Origin: DSPP01 sp964607165
GTDB lineage: Bacteria; Zixibacteria; MSB-5A5; DSPP01
Reading direction: 5' to 3'
Assembly (NCBI GenBank): GCA_964607165.1
Contig: CAZSIT010000001.1
Location: 1-64,000 of the forward strand
DNA length: 64,000 nt
The first letter of the stretch is position 1. Each line of letters begins with the position of its first letter. The notes under the pieces were generated by a model. That model saw only the letters and a list, made by a program, of their open reading frames with translations. It did no database searches and was not told the DNA's origin. The position numbers were made by a program, and so were the translations under genes. Of the stretch, positions 16,790 to 26,173 are shown piece after piece.

Positions 16790-19700
16790 ATGCCCAAGCG
16801 CACTGACATAAGATCAATCCTCATCATCGGCTCCGGCCCGATTGTCATCGGACAGGCCTGCGAGTTCGATTATTCCGGCACGCAGGCCTGCCGCGCCCTG
16901 CGTGAAGAAGGATACCGCGTAATTCTGGTCAATTCCAACCCCGCCACCATAATGACCGACCCGGAGATGGCCGACGCCACCTTCATCGAACCGCTGACGG
17001 CAGAGGTCGTTGCCAAAATAATCGAAAAGGAACGCCCGGATGCCCTGCTTCCGACCTTGGGCGGGCAAACCGGCTTGAATCTGGCAATGGAGCTTTACAG
17101 CTCCGGCGTTCTGGACCAGTTTGGCGTGGAGATGATTGGCGCCAAGCCGGAAGCGATTAAAACCGCCGAGGACCGAAAGCTTTTCAAAGAAGCGATGCGC
17201 CAAATCGGGGTGGACGTTCCCAAAAGCGAACTGGCCACTTCTTTAAAACAGTCAAAAGAGATTGCTAAAAAATTGGGCTATCCCGTTGTCATCCGCCCCA
17301 GTTTCACCCTCGGTGGCAGCGGCGGCGGCATTGCTTTCAATCCGGATGAACTGAAAGAAATCGTCTCGCTGGGGTTGGAGCTTTCTCCCATCCATTCTGT
17401 TCTAATCGAGGAATCGGTCATCGGTTGGAAAGAGTTTGAATTGGAAGTGATGCGGGACAAAAAGGATAACGTGGTAATCGTCTGCTCCATCGAAAACTTG
17501 GACCCGATGGGGGTGCACACCGGCGATTCAATTACCGTCGCCCCTGCGCAGACCCTGACCGACAAAGAATACCAGAAGATGCGCGACTGGTCATTGGCCA
17601 TCATCCGCAAAATCGGCGTGGAGACCGGCGGCTCCAACATCCAGTTCGCCGTGGAGGGCCACACCGGGCGCATCGTGGCGATTGAAGCCAACCCGCGCGT
17701 CTCCCGTTCCTCTGCTCTCGCCTCCAAGGCGACCGGTTTTCCCATCGCCAAAATCGCCGCCAAGCTGGCCTGCGGCTACACGCTGGACGAACTGCCCAAC
17801 GACATTACTAAAAAAACTCCCGCCTGTTTCGAGCCGGCCATCGATTACGTGGTCGTCAAAGTTCCCCGTTTCAACTTCGAAAAATTTCCCGATTCGATTC
17901 CTCTTTTGACCACCTCGATGAAATCGGTTGGCGAGGCGCTCTCCTTCGGCCGCAACTTTAAAGAAGCGCTCGGCAAAGGCTTTTTCTCCACCGAAGCGGG
18001 ATACGCCGGTTTTCTCTGGAATAAAAAAGAAAAACTCTCTTTTGAAAAAATTAAACAAGTTTTAGCCACCCATCACCCGGAGCGGATTTTCTATCTCAAA
18101 GCTGGTTTCGAACAGGGACTTTCGATTGAGGAGGCTTTCAACCTGACCAAAATTGATCCCTGGTTTTTGCATCACATTCAGGAATTTACTCAACTTGAAA
18201 TGGAAATAAAAACCTACGAACGGCGAGAGCCGGAACTTTTTTCCGGAAACAATTTTGATTCCCTGCCGGAAGAACTCTTGCGGCTGGCCAAAGAATGGGG
18301 TTTCACCGATCTGCAGCTTGCATCGCTTCTGAACACAAGCGAAGAAACCGTATCCCGGTTGCGCCAGAAGAAAGGGATTCTCCCCATTTTTAAATCGGTG
18401 GACACCTGCGCCGGGGAATTCGAGGCAGCCACCCCCTACTTCTATTCCTCCTACGATTTCTTCGACGAGCCGTTGAAAAAGTCCCGCCGCGACTCGGTGG
18501 TGGTGTTGGGCTCCGGCCCCAACCGCATCGGGCAGGGAATCGAGTTCGACTACGCCTGTGTCCACGCCGTCTGGGCCATCCGCGAAGAGGGGCTGGAGGC
18601 GGTGATGATTAACTCCAATCCGGAGACCGTCTCCACCGACTACGACACCGCCGATCGTCTCTACTTCGAGCCGGTTACCCGCGAAAACGTCTGGGCCGTG
18701 CTGGAGCGCGAAAACCCGAAGGGGGTCTTCGTCGGTTTCGGCGGGCAGACGCCGCTCAAGCTGGCCAAGGCGCTCTCCAAATCAAAATGGAAAATTTTAG
18801 GAACTCCCTTCGAAGCGATTGACATCGCCGAAGACCGCAAACGTTTTAACCGTCTTTTGACGGAACTGAAAATCCCCCAGGCCCCCGGTGGCACCGCCGT
18901 CACCTTCGCCCGCGCCATCAAAACCGCCGCAAATCTTGGCTACCCGGTTTTGGCCCGCCCCTCCTACGTTCTGGGCGGGCAGGCGATGAAGCTGGCCTAT
19001 TCTTCGCGCGAGCTGGCGGAGTATCTGCAAAACGCTTTGGACGTAAACCCTGAACAGCCGGTTTTAATCGACAAATTTCTGGAGGATGCCGTCGAGCTTG
19101 ATTTGGATTTGGTTTGCGATGGCCGCGAAGTTTTTATCGGCGGGATTATGGAGCACATCGAGGAAGCGGGCATCCACTCCGGCGACTCGATTGCCGTTCT
19201 GCCGCCGTTTTCCATTTCCGACTCGACCCTGAAAGTGGTGGAGGACCACGCCGTCAAAATCGCGCGCGCCTTGAAAGTGGTCGGGCTTTTGAATATTCAA
19301 TTCGCCGTCAAAAACGACACGGTCTATGTTCTCGAAGCCAATCCCCGCTCCAGCCGCACGGTGCCTTTCGTTTCCAAAGCCATCGGCGTTCCCTTGGCGA
19401 AAATCGCCGCCAAAGTCGGTTTAGGCCGCCGCCTGAAAGATTTCAATTTGCCAACAAGCTATCAGATGAGGCACTACGCCGTCAAATTTCCGGTCTTCCC
19501 CTTCCAGCGTTTCCCCGGGGCGGAAGTTTCCTTGGGCCCGCAGATGAAATCGACCGGCGAAGTGATGGGGCTGGATGCCGATTTGGGCATCGCCTTTCTG
19601 AAAGGCCAGTTGAACTTGTCGGGCGGACTGCCGGACAAAGGCCAAATTTTCATCTCCGTTCGCAATCGCGACAAACGCGCCTCGGTGCCCTTGGCCAAAG

Positions 19701-20062
19701 ATTTGTTTGAGTTGGGTTTCACCCTTTGCGCCACATCCGGCACCGCCAAAGCGCTTTCCGCCGCCGGAATACCGGTCCGTCCGGTCAAAAAGGTTTCCGA
19801 AGGCCGCCCGCACGTAGTCGATTCCATCAAGGCCGGCGAAATTGCCTGGGTGATTAACACGCCGGAAGGGGAGACCTCCCAAAAAGACTCGCAGGCCATC
19901 CGCCGCGCGGCGGTGGAACATCGCGTTGCTTTGATTACCACCTTGGCCGGCGCGCAGGCCGCCGTCAACGCGGTTCAATCGCTCAAAAAAGGAAAATTGG
20001 AAGTCCGTTCCCTGCAGGAATACTTCGCCCCCCAACCGGTGGAAGTTTTAGAGACGGTTTAG
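16790..20062 (+). CDS. carB: Carbamoyl-phosphate synthase large subunit
   Basis: The 1090-residue protein has two homologous ATP-grasp halves, opening with ILIIGSGPIVIGQACEFDYSG (residues ~9-29) and VVLGSGPNRIGQGIEFDYACV (~572-592), each followed by a NSNPxT motif (VNSNPATIMTDPE and INSNPETVSTDYD). The C-terminal MGS-like domain (~940-1070) would bind allosteric effectors. Length is near normal. It ends 52 bp from the convergent methyltransferase gene; the short gap contains no recognisable hairpin. Confidence 0.97.
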   Translation: MPKRTDIRSILIIGSGPIVIGQACEFDYSGTQACRALREEGYRVILVNSNPATIMTDPEMADATFIEPLTAEVVAKIIEKERPDALLPTLGGQTGLNLAMELYSSGVLDQFGVEMIGAKPEAIKTAEDRKLFKEAMRQIGVDVPKSELATSLKQSKEIAKKLGYPVVIRPSFTLGGSGGGIAFNPDELKEIVSLGLELSPIHSVLIEESVIGWKEFELEVMRDKKDNVVIVCSIENLDPMGVHTGDSITVAPAQTLTDKEYQKMRDWSLAIIRKIGVETGGSNIQFAVEGHTGRIVAIEANPRVSRSSALASKATGFPIAKIAAKLACGYTLDELPNDITKKTPACFEPAIDYVVVKVPRFNFEKFPDSIPLLTTSMKSVGEALSFGRNFKEALGKGFFSTEAGYAGFLWNKKEKLSFEKIKQVLATHHPERIFYLKAGFEQGLSIEEAFNLTKIDPWFLHHIQEFTQLEMEIKTYERREPELFSGNNFDSLPEELLRLAKEWGFTDLQLASLLNTSEETVSRLRQKKGILPIFKSVDTCAGEFEAATPYFYSSYDFFDEPLKKSRRDSVVVLGSGPNRIGQGIEFDYACVHAVWAIREEGLEAVMINSNPETVSTDYDTADRLYFEPVTRENVWAVLERENPKGVFVGFGGQTPLKLAKALSKSKWKILGTPFEAIDIAEDRKRFNRLLTELKIPQAPGGTAVTFARAIKTAANLGYPVLARPSYVLGGQAMKLAYSSRELAEYLQNALDVNPEQPVLIDKFLEDAVELDLDLVCDGREVFIGGIMEHIEEAGIHSGDSIAVLPPFSISDSTLKVVEDHAVKIARALKVVGLLNIQFAVKNDTVYVLEANPRSSRTVPFVSKAIGVPLAKIAAKVGLGRRLKDFNLPTSYQMRHYAVKFPVFPFQRFPGAEVSLGPQMKSTGEVMGLDADLGIAFLKGQLNLSGGLPDKGQIFISVRNRDKRASVPLAKDLFELGFTLCATSGTAKALSAAGIPVRPVKKVSEGRPHVVDSIKAGEIAWVINTPEGETSQKDSQAIRRAAVEHRVALITTLAGAQAAVNAVQSLKKGKLEVRSLQEYFAPQPVEVLETV

Positions 20063-20114
20063 CAGGGCAGGTATGGGATTTGATTTTGTTTAGTTTTAGT
20101 GGGTAGCTTCGAAA

Positions 20115-21851
20115 TTATTGCTCGTCAAATGGAAGGTTTAGCGGGATAGCGGCCTTACCTTTGGTTTTTTGTGCTTTCTTAAAGGTAGCGTTAACCTGTT
20201 TTGAGGGTGGGAATTGAATTTTCTTGCCACCCAAGATTCCTTCGACAGTTAGAATCTGCAGTCGAGCGAAACGCCCCCACCCTTTAGATTCGTAGAAACC
20301 GGCGGTGGCGGCTTCTTTTCGCATATCTTTAGTTTGTTCTTCTAAACAGAGTAATACGCCTATTTCAGCTTCTTCACGCTCTAAAACTCCTCTCAGATCT
20401 CGAAGATGAGAAACGTTAACGCGTCCAGATTTAACAGAAAAAATAATTTGCTTTGTCTTTCCACCTTTCTGCTCATCGTGGAAATAAAGTCTTCCATCAA
20501 TACCTTTGTCAGCTCCTTTTTTCTGCTCAATAGGACGAGCGCCGACTAATCCCAAGACCCACCATTGAAATTGATAAGGGTCATCTTCAGAAAGTTTTTC
20601 GGCATCAGGAAGCGATACTGGCTCACCTATAACCTCATACGCAACTTGATCTCCAAAAGTATCTAATAAACGGTGTTTAATTAGAGTAATTGCTAAATGA
20701 GTTATATCAATTCCTATCCAGGGGCGTTTGAGACTTTGGGCAGCGATGATAGTTGTGCCACAACCGCAAAATGGGTCCAAAACTACTCCCTTTGGTGGGC
20801 AAGATAATTGGATGATTCGCTCAAGAAGCCCCAATGGTTTTTGGGTAGGGTAGCCGAGCCGCTCTTGATCGCCTTGTGCTTTTAACCAACTTACGTCCTC
20901 GTCAATCCCCTCATCCGTTTCCCATACAACTCCAATTGTGTGCGGCTGATATGCCCAAATATCCTGCAGAGGTATTCCGGGACTTACATCGAGATATTGA
21001 CGGTAGGTTGGTAAGGCTTTGGAACCAGAAGGTGGATGAACAACAAATCCAGCTTTATCGAGTTCATCAAGTTTTTCTTGTACGCTCAAATCCTCGTCGA
21101 TACCAAGTTCCTGTATAATTTTCCCCGGAATAGCCCAATGGCGCCCGTGTGCAGTCGGATTATAACCCTGCCAAAGTTTTCCGCTTTGACCAGTTCGAGT
21201 TCCTGCGCCAGTCAATGCATTTGTCCAATAGCGGCCCCGTTCATCGATGCCCTTGAAGTACGATGCGACGTGTCCCTTGAGGTATCGGCGAAAAACTCTT
21301 TGGAAGTAGTATCCTCCTGTTTTTGAGTAGAAAAGAATGATGTCGTGAATTGGACCAAGCCGCCTTGGACTATTGTGAGATCCGGTTCTACGCCATACTA
21401 TTTCATTTCGGAAATTCCGCGGATCGAAAATAGCGTCCATAAGCATCTTGAGGTAGTGACTCGCTGTTGGATCGCAATGTAGGTAAATTGAACCCGATGG
21501 TTTTAGTGCTTGATGTAGCTGTATAAGACGCGGGGCCATCATGGCAAGGTAGGCCATCATATCGTTTTCACCGAGAAATGTGCGAAAGGCTTGCATTACC
21601 TGGGACACCTTTCCTCCAAATTCCACGACTTCTCTATAAGCTTCTTCAGAACCTATATCCCAACGCCATGTATCCACGAAGGCTTTTATTTGGGCTTTTG
21701 ACCGTGAGCCGTCTTGTTCGGCGAAAAGAACATTGTAATCCTGATTGCTCTTAAAAGGAGGGTCTAGATATACAAGGTCAATCGATTCTTCTTTTATGTA
21801 TCGCCGAAGAATATCCAAGTTGTCGCCGTAATAGAGCAGGTTGTCAGCCAT
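20115..21851 (-). CDS. Beta-class DNA methyltransferase fused to Mrr-like nuclease domain
   Basis: About 578 residues. The N-terminal part is an amino-methyltransferase with motif order of the beta class: DPPF (residues 30-33, within VYLDPPFKSNQDY) before PTQKPLGLLERII and the AdoMet motif LDPFCGCGTTIIAA. The C-terminal ~170 residues carry an Mrr/PD-(D/E)XK-like domain, GADKGIDGRLYF ... IIFSVKSGRV. It may be a self-contained restriction-modification protein or a solitary methylase with a DNA-binding nuclease fold. The frame extends to 21887, but MADNLLYYGDNL at 21851 is the natural start. The gene is AT-richer than carB. Confidence 0.88.
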   Translation of the reverse strand: MADNLLYYGDNLDILRRYIKEESIDLVYLDPPFKSNQDYNVLFAEQDGSRSKAQIKAFVDTWRWDIGSEEAYREVVEFGGKVSQVMQAFRTFLGENDMMAYLAMMAPRLIQLHQALKPSGSIYLHCDPTASHYLKMLMDAIFDPRNFRNEIVWRRTGSHNSPRRLGPIHDIILFYSKTGGYYFQRVFRRYLKGHVASYFKGIDERGRYWTNALTGAGTRTGQSGKLWQGYNPTAHGRHWAIPGKIIQELGIDEDLSVQEKLDELDKAGFVVHPPSGSKALPTYRQYLDVSPGIPLQDIWAYQPHTIGVVWETDEGIDEDVSWLKAQGDQERLGYPTQKPLGLLERIIQLSCPPKGVVLDPFCGCGTTIIAAQSLKRPWIGIDITHLAITLIKHRLLDTFGDQVAYEVIGEPVSLPDAEKLSEDDPYQFQWWVLGLVGARPIEQKKGADKGIDGRLYFHDEQKGGKTKQIIFSVKSGRVNVSHLRDLRGVLEREEAEIGVLLCLEEQTKDMRKEAATAGFYESKGWGRFARLQILTVEGILGGKKIQFPPSKQVNATFKKAQKTKGKAAIPLNLPFDEQ

Positions 21852-22001
21852 GTTAGCAGTAATATAAACTGAAAATGAGTAAATCAAGTTATAAGATTTA
21901 GCTCATTATCTATAAATTCTAATTCTTGTTTTTCCCTCTATTTTTTGCTGTCTTTTTAATAGTCTTGATGGGGAGGCCAAAAATGGTGGTCTTATAAAGC
22001 G

Positions 22002-22029
22002 AAAAGCCCCGCATCAGCAGGGCTTTTCT
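22002..22029 (-). terminator. Rho-independent terminator of the FadL-esterase operon
   Basis: Reading the minus strand, AAAAGCCC-TGCTGATGCG-GGGCTTTT forms an 8-bp stem ending in a T run, 14 bp beyond the esterase-like stop at 22043. Confidence 0.85.
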
Positions 22030-22042
22030 TGAGCCTCGGAGC

Positions 22043-23380
22043 TTACGGCACTTGCGCCGTATCCAAAAATTGCGAATGGAACTTTAACACCTTAGCCAGC
22101 TGGTCGTTTATGAAGGTATTGTGGTCGGCCGGTCGGCCGGGATAGCCGGGATATTCTTCGTAGAAGAATTTCTTGGAAAATTGAGCCCTCGTCATTCCGG
22201 CAAAACTGGAAACCGGTGTAAAGCCCTTCGACACTAAGGCATCTCTAAAAGTTTGATTTTGCACCAACATCCCCAGTTGGTCATCCAGCCCGCAGCTTAT
22301 GTAAAGTGGAGCGCTATCCAGCCGCGCAAGTTTCGCCGGGTCGGCCAAAAGCGTTTTGATGTCGTTTTTTAACAAGCGGCTCCAGACAGAAGGGATTAGG
22401 TCGCCTTTGAAGTCGAACGGAAACAAAACTCCCGCATCCCGGCTGGTTTGGGAAAATTTAAAAAAGTAGGGGATAGAGTTTTGTTGTGAGGTGGAAAGAG
22501 AATCGGTATTCCCATCCAGCGTAGTATCCACCGATGAAAAGGCCGCCGCCATGGCAAATAGCAGGTTGGTTCTCACAAGTATAGGGTTAAACGGATCCGG
22601 CTTAAAAAGGCTTAGTCTGTCAGTAAAGCTCTCCCGGCGCAAACTATCATAAGTTGCCGAATCGTTAAGGGGGACCCCCAACTCGTTGAACACCGCAAAC
22701 CGATAGGAAGGGCTCATAAAACCTTGGTCTGTGACGCTCCCCTCAAAGGCCAAAGGGGCGCTCAAAGCCGAAACCGACCCGAAGGTGGTGTCGTTGCCGG
22801 TTAGAATCATTTTTAACGCCCCATACCCTCCCATCCCGTGTCCGCACACGCCCCGTGACTTCTTCCCAAAAACCGTGTTATAGGCATTGTTTACGTAGCC
22901 GACCAACTGGCTGTCAATCATGGTGAAATAGCGGGCGCTGCCGGGAGAATTGGTATAAAAGGCGCCGCCGTAAAAATTAATGGCATCGGTCTGCACCACC
23001 AGCATCGGCTGGATTTCGCCGGAAGCAATCATACGGTCCAGCGTTTCCGCCAGCTCGTAGAAACCGTAATAGGTATCCTTACCGCCGAAATCGTGCAGTA
23101 AATACAGGGTTGGAAAGGGGCGGCCCTGCCCCCGCTGTGCGTATCCGGGAGGGGTGTAAACCCGCACCGTTCGCGTACTCTGAATCAGCCCCGGGCGGAT
23201 GTTGCTGACCCAAAGCGAATTGTTCACCGAATCCAGCGTTCCCACAAAATCAAGGGCCGCCACAAATACCTTTCCCCGTGCCGGCGCGGAAGAAACCGCC
23301 GGATTTTTTCTTTTGTTGCAGCCGGCAAAGAGAAGTGCCCCAAAAAGTATTAAAAGAAACAAAGCTTTTGAACGACGCAT
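22043..23380 (-). CDS. Secreted esterase-fold lipoprotein lacking the nucleophile serine
   Basis: About 445 residues. The start chosen is ATG 23380 (AGGAG ribosome binding site), giving a lipoprotein signal ending LLFAGC. The body matches the esterase D / PF00756 alpha-beta hydrolase family: GRPFPTLYLLHDFGG, then the elbow GVCGHGMGGYGALKMIL. The elbow should read GxSxG but has Gly182 (codon GGG, 22837-22835) where serine is expected. The later acid and histidine areas (SCGLDDQLG, PADHNTFIND) remain. It may be a non-catalytic binding protein or use another residue. It starts 10 bp after the barrel gene. Confidence 0.8.
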   Translation of the reverse strand: MRRSKALFLLILFGALLFAGCNKRKNPAVSSAPARGKVFVAALDFVGTLDSVNNSLWVSNIRPGLIQSTRTVRVYTPPGYAQRGQGRPFPTLYLLHDFGGKDTYYGFYELAETLDRMIASGEIQPMLVVQTDAINFYGGAFYTNSPGSARYFTMIDSQLVGYVNNAYNTVFGKKSRGVCGHGMGGYGALKMILTGNDTTFGSVSALSAPLAFEGSVTDQGFMSPSYRFAVFNELGVPLNDSATYDSLRRESFTDRLSLFKPDPFNPILVRTNLLFAMAAAFSSVDTTLDGNTDSLSTSQQNSIPYFFKFSQTSRDAGVLFPFDFKGDLIPSVWSRLLKNDIKTLLADPAKLARLDSAPLYISCGLDDQLGMLVQNQTFRDALVSKGFTPVSSFAGMTRAQFSKKFFYEEYPGYPGRPADHNTFINDQLAKVLKFHSQFLDTAQVP

Positions 23381-23390
23381 ATCTATTCTC

Positions 23391-24905
23391 CTACTTCGCA
23401 TTAATGTCAAAACGATAGGTGAAGGAAGCGGTGGATGTAAAACGGGTATCCTTGTAAACGCCCGGCAGGTTTTCAAAAAGCCCGGTCACGCTGGAAAAAT
23501 CTCTTTTCTGCGCAGCCAAAAGCTCCACGTTATAGGCCAGCTCCCAGTGTCCGGCCAGGTAAGAAAAACCGGCGCTGAAAGAATGCTTGTTGCCCACGTC
23601 TAAAAACCAGGGGTTGAAGGTGGAATCGGGAATGGGGGATTGGTCAAAGAAGTAACCCGCCCGGAACTGCCAGCTGGGCTTGGGATTGAACAAAATCCCG
23701 CCGGAAAACTTGACGGTGTTCTTCCACCCAAAGTGGTAGGTGGGAGTCCCCAGATTAGCGGCGGCGGCAGATTGATCAAAGCTGATTACCACGCTGTCCA
23801 TTTTTTTCCAATTAAACCAGGCCAGGTCGGCAGCCACCGTCCACTTTGTATTAACTTTATAGGCGATTCCCCCGCCAAAATCCTGCGGCAGATTCAAAGT
23901 CAATTGGGCTCCGTTTCCACCGATGAAAATATCTTTTCCCTGGCCGTCAAAAATAAATCTGTATTGTTCGGGAAAGAAAAAGTCGCGCTGGTCCCGCGCC
24001 AATCTTTTGGCGTCGTTGTCTGGAAAATAGATTTTCTGCTCGTATTCCCCTTTCAGTTTAAAGCGCACCGGAGAGTGATAAGAGAGCCCCACGGAAACCT
24101 TCTCGGTCGGCTTGTACAAGATTCCGGCGTTTCCGCCCACCCCCCAACTTCCGGCTCCAACCCGAACGATGGAAACCACGTTTTCTTCCGGGCGCGATTT
24201 TAGCTCCGGATGGTTGTTAAAAATCTTTTCCAAAGTATCCACTTCTCCCACCAAGGGTTCGTAACTCTGTTCAACGGGGGTGAGAATCGGCCGGATGAAG
24301 TTCCAATCGGCCCGGTCCACGGAAATCCCCGCTCCCAGAGCTAACTTTCCGTCCATCAACGAAATCGCCGCCGTAGGGTGAACGTCCACCACCCGCAGGC
24401 GCGACTCAAAATTTTTCTCCGGAAAAGTGAAGGGCGGAACGGTATCTCCCTTAAAAGCATACGGCAAAGAAAATAAATCCCATTGGCTATGGTTGTGATA
24501 CGGCACGTAAAGGGCAACGCCTAAATTTAACCGTCCCAGCTGCGGAAAACGCAGAAAACCGGAGGCAATGGCCAGCGGAATGTTTCGGTCAAAAGGAAAG
24601 CGCTCCTCGCTGCTGTCCGTAGGGAACCCAAAACTGTAACCATTTACTGTAGCTTTGGGGGTGTATTTTACCCGGCTGGAGATTATTGAAGTCCCGGCCG
24701 TCACCTGCGATTTGGTCTGAAAAGCCAGCCCGGCCGGATTCCAGTAGGCCGCCGACCAATCGTCGGCAATGGCGCGGAAGGCCCCGCCCAGCCCGGCGGC
24801 GCGGTTGCCTATGCCGGTCACCGTAAATCCTCCGCCAAAAGCGGCCACCGCAAAAACCGAAAAACAAAAAAATATTCCAACAGCAAAAAACAGCTTGCTT
24901 CTCAT
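23391..24905 (-). CDS. OmpP1/FadL-family outer-membrane transport barrel
   Basis: The 504-residue protein has a signal peptide ending in AVAAFG and the FadL-type N-terminal plug region GGFTVTGIGNRAAGLGGAF followed by DWSAAYWNPAGLA. Alternating hydrophobic strands run to a C-terminal aromatic strand (STASFTYRFDINAK). FadL-type barrels carry hydrophobic compounds such as fatty acids or aromatics through the outer membrane. It is immediately followed by an esterase-fold lipoprotein, which suggests a joint role in handling an ester or lipid. Substrate is not readable. Confidence 0.9.
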   Translation of the reverse strand: MRSKLFFAVGIFFCFSVFAVAAFGGGFTVTGIGNRAAGLGGAFRAIADDWSAAYWNPAGLAFQTKSQVTAGTSIISSRVKYTPKATVNGYSFGFPTDSSEERFPFDRNIPLAIASGFLRFPQLGRLNLGVALYVPYHNHSQWDLFSLPYAFKGDTVPPFTFPEKNFESRLRVVDVHPTAAISLMDGKLALGAGISVDRADWNFIRPILTPVEQSYEPLVGEVDTLEKIFNNHPELKSRPEENVVSIVRVGAGSWGVGGNAGILYKPTEKVSVGLSYHSPVRFKLKGEYEQKIYFPDNDAKRLARDQRDFFFPEQYRFIFDGQGKDIFIGGNGAQLTLNLPQDFGGGIAYKVNTKWTVAADLAWFNWKKMDSVVISFDQSAAAANLGTPTYHFGWKNTVKFSGGILFNPKPSWQFRAGYFFDQSPIPDSTFNPWFLDVGNKHSFSAGFSYLAGHWELAYNVELLAAQKRDFSSVTGLFENLPGVYKDTRFTSTASFTYRFDINAK

Positions 24906-25021
24906 ACCTTTTTCCTCACTTCGGATAGCGCCGACTCTTTAAGTCCTGTTACTGCCTATTCTCTTAATCCTTTCCTTCCACAGAGCCGGGATAACTCATG
25001 CCTCTTCTCAACAAAAGCTCG

Positions 25022-25050
25022 AAATTAAAGGGGTGTTATATTTTTGTCAA
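25022..25050 (-). promoter_or_regulatory. Sigma70-type promoter of the FadL operon
   Basis: On the minus strand TTGACA (25050-25045), a 17-bp spacer and TAATTT (25027-25022). It lies about 120 bp before the ATG at 24905. The rest of the 24906-25148 gap shows no gene. Confidence 0.65.
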
Positions 25051-25148
25051 CCGCTTTTTGGCCGAGCGCTCATTAAATAGTTGCTGGACGAAGGGGATTC
25101 CCTTGAGCTATTCAATATGGTTTTTGTGGCGGCCCGAATGCTTTCAGC

Positions 25149-26117
25149 TTACGAGACAGGAATTTCCCCAAAGTTTTCTGGAGATAAAGGTATTGGCTCA
25201 ATAGGGCTTTCCGATCGAGGTCCTTCGATTTGCTTTGGTTTAGGGGTTGAATCTTGAGATTCTTTTTTAAGTCCCGGTTGGGGATTGCTCCGCCCTTTTT
25301 TTGGCACAGGGGTAATAGGAACTGGCGATGGTGATCCGTCCATAAGGGCCGACGCTTTACTCAAAATAGCTCCAGTGTGTGCCTCCACCCAATACACCCA
25401 TGCTCCACCAAGAGAAGCCATTCCAGATATGTCAATCACCCAGATTAAATGATAACAGTCTTGGAAATAAGCTACCACCAACGAAGCATTTACCGGAGCA
25501 CGATTTGACCCGAGGCTTGCTTCAAATCTCCTTTCCCTTTTTTCATTTTCATCGGTGTAATTCAAATCCCGCTTGGCAATTCCAACAGCCGCGCTGGAAT
25601 CGATGGAGGGAGTGGTGGAAAGGTCGATGTCGGGGTAAAATTCGCCATTTACGAACTTCAAATGCCCGGAAGGTGTAAAATGAGCATACATCACTCCCTG
25701 ATAAACGTCCACGCCTCTGTAAATTTGCTTAAAAGCAACTGTGCCACCATACCGGTCCTTGGAAGTTCCCTTTACTTGAAGTTCGGCGTGTGGTTGCACC
25801 ATTCCGAATAGTTCTTTGTTTATCTCGAAAAATTCGTAGGCCGCCTCCACCGGATCAGACTTGGAAAGCCCAGGTGAGAGGTCGCCATCCAGAACAGTGG
25901 GAACGCCATTCGCCGGATTAGTTGCAATCTGCACGCTTGGATGAGCTTGACGAAAAGCCGCTACCTTTGCCAATCTTTCAGCCCGCAGGCTATCCTGCTT
26001 TTGTGATTGGGCTGAACTTACGCCACCTGCAATTACCTGCGGAGCTGCAAGTATAAAAGAAAGGCAGATAAGTGTAAGTACAGATTTCCCTCCTACTCCA
26101 AGAATTTTTTTTCGCAT
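25149..26117 (-). CDS. Orphan FTP/PepSY (thermolysin propeptide-like) exported protein
   Basis: The 322-residue protein has a signal peptide (ICLSFILAAPQVIAGG), a region like the fungalysin/thermolysin propeptide (PVEAAYEFFEINKELFGM, VAFKQIYRGVDVYQGVMYAHF) and a PepSY-like part ending YWVEAHTGAILSKASAL. In M4 metalloproteases these domains chaperone and inhibit a zinc peptidase that follows; here there is none, only a proline-rich tail of ~50 residues. It could act in trans on another protease or have another role. It lies 56 bp after the Spy-like gene on the same strand. Confidence 0.7.
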   Translation of the reverse strand: MRKKILGVGGKSVLTLICLSFILAAPQVIAGGVSSAQSQKQDSLRAERLAKVAAFRQAHPSVQIATNPANGVPTVLDGDLSPGLSKSDPVEAAYEFFEINKELFGMVQPHAELQVKGTSKDRYGGTVAFKQIYRGVDVYQGVMYAHFTPSGHLKFVNGEFYPDIDLSTTPSIDSSAAVGIAKRDLNYTDENEKRERRFEASLGSNRAPVNASLVVAYFQDCYHLIWVIDISGMASLGGAWVYWVEAHTGAILSKASALMDGSPSPVPITPVPKKGRSNPQPGLKKESQDSTPKPKQIEGPRSESPIEPIPLSPENFGEIPVS

Positions 26118-26173
26118 TTCAATCTCCTTTCTCCGAAAGGAGAGCGCCGACCGACTTACAAAAATTCAGGGTC

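Noticed and set aside
9593..21851. Defence island made of the DUF4268 gene and the methyltransferase
   Set aside because: They are separated by ~10 kb of housekeeping genes (ileS to carB) and share no other defence gene.
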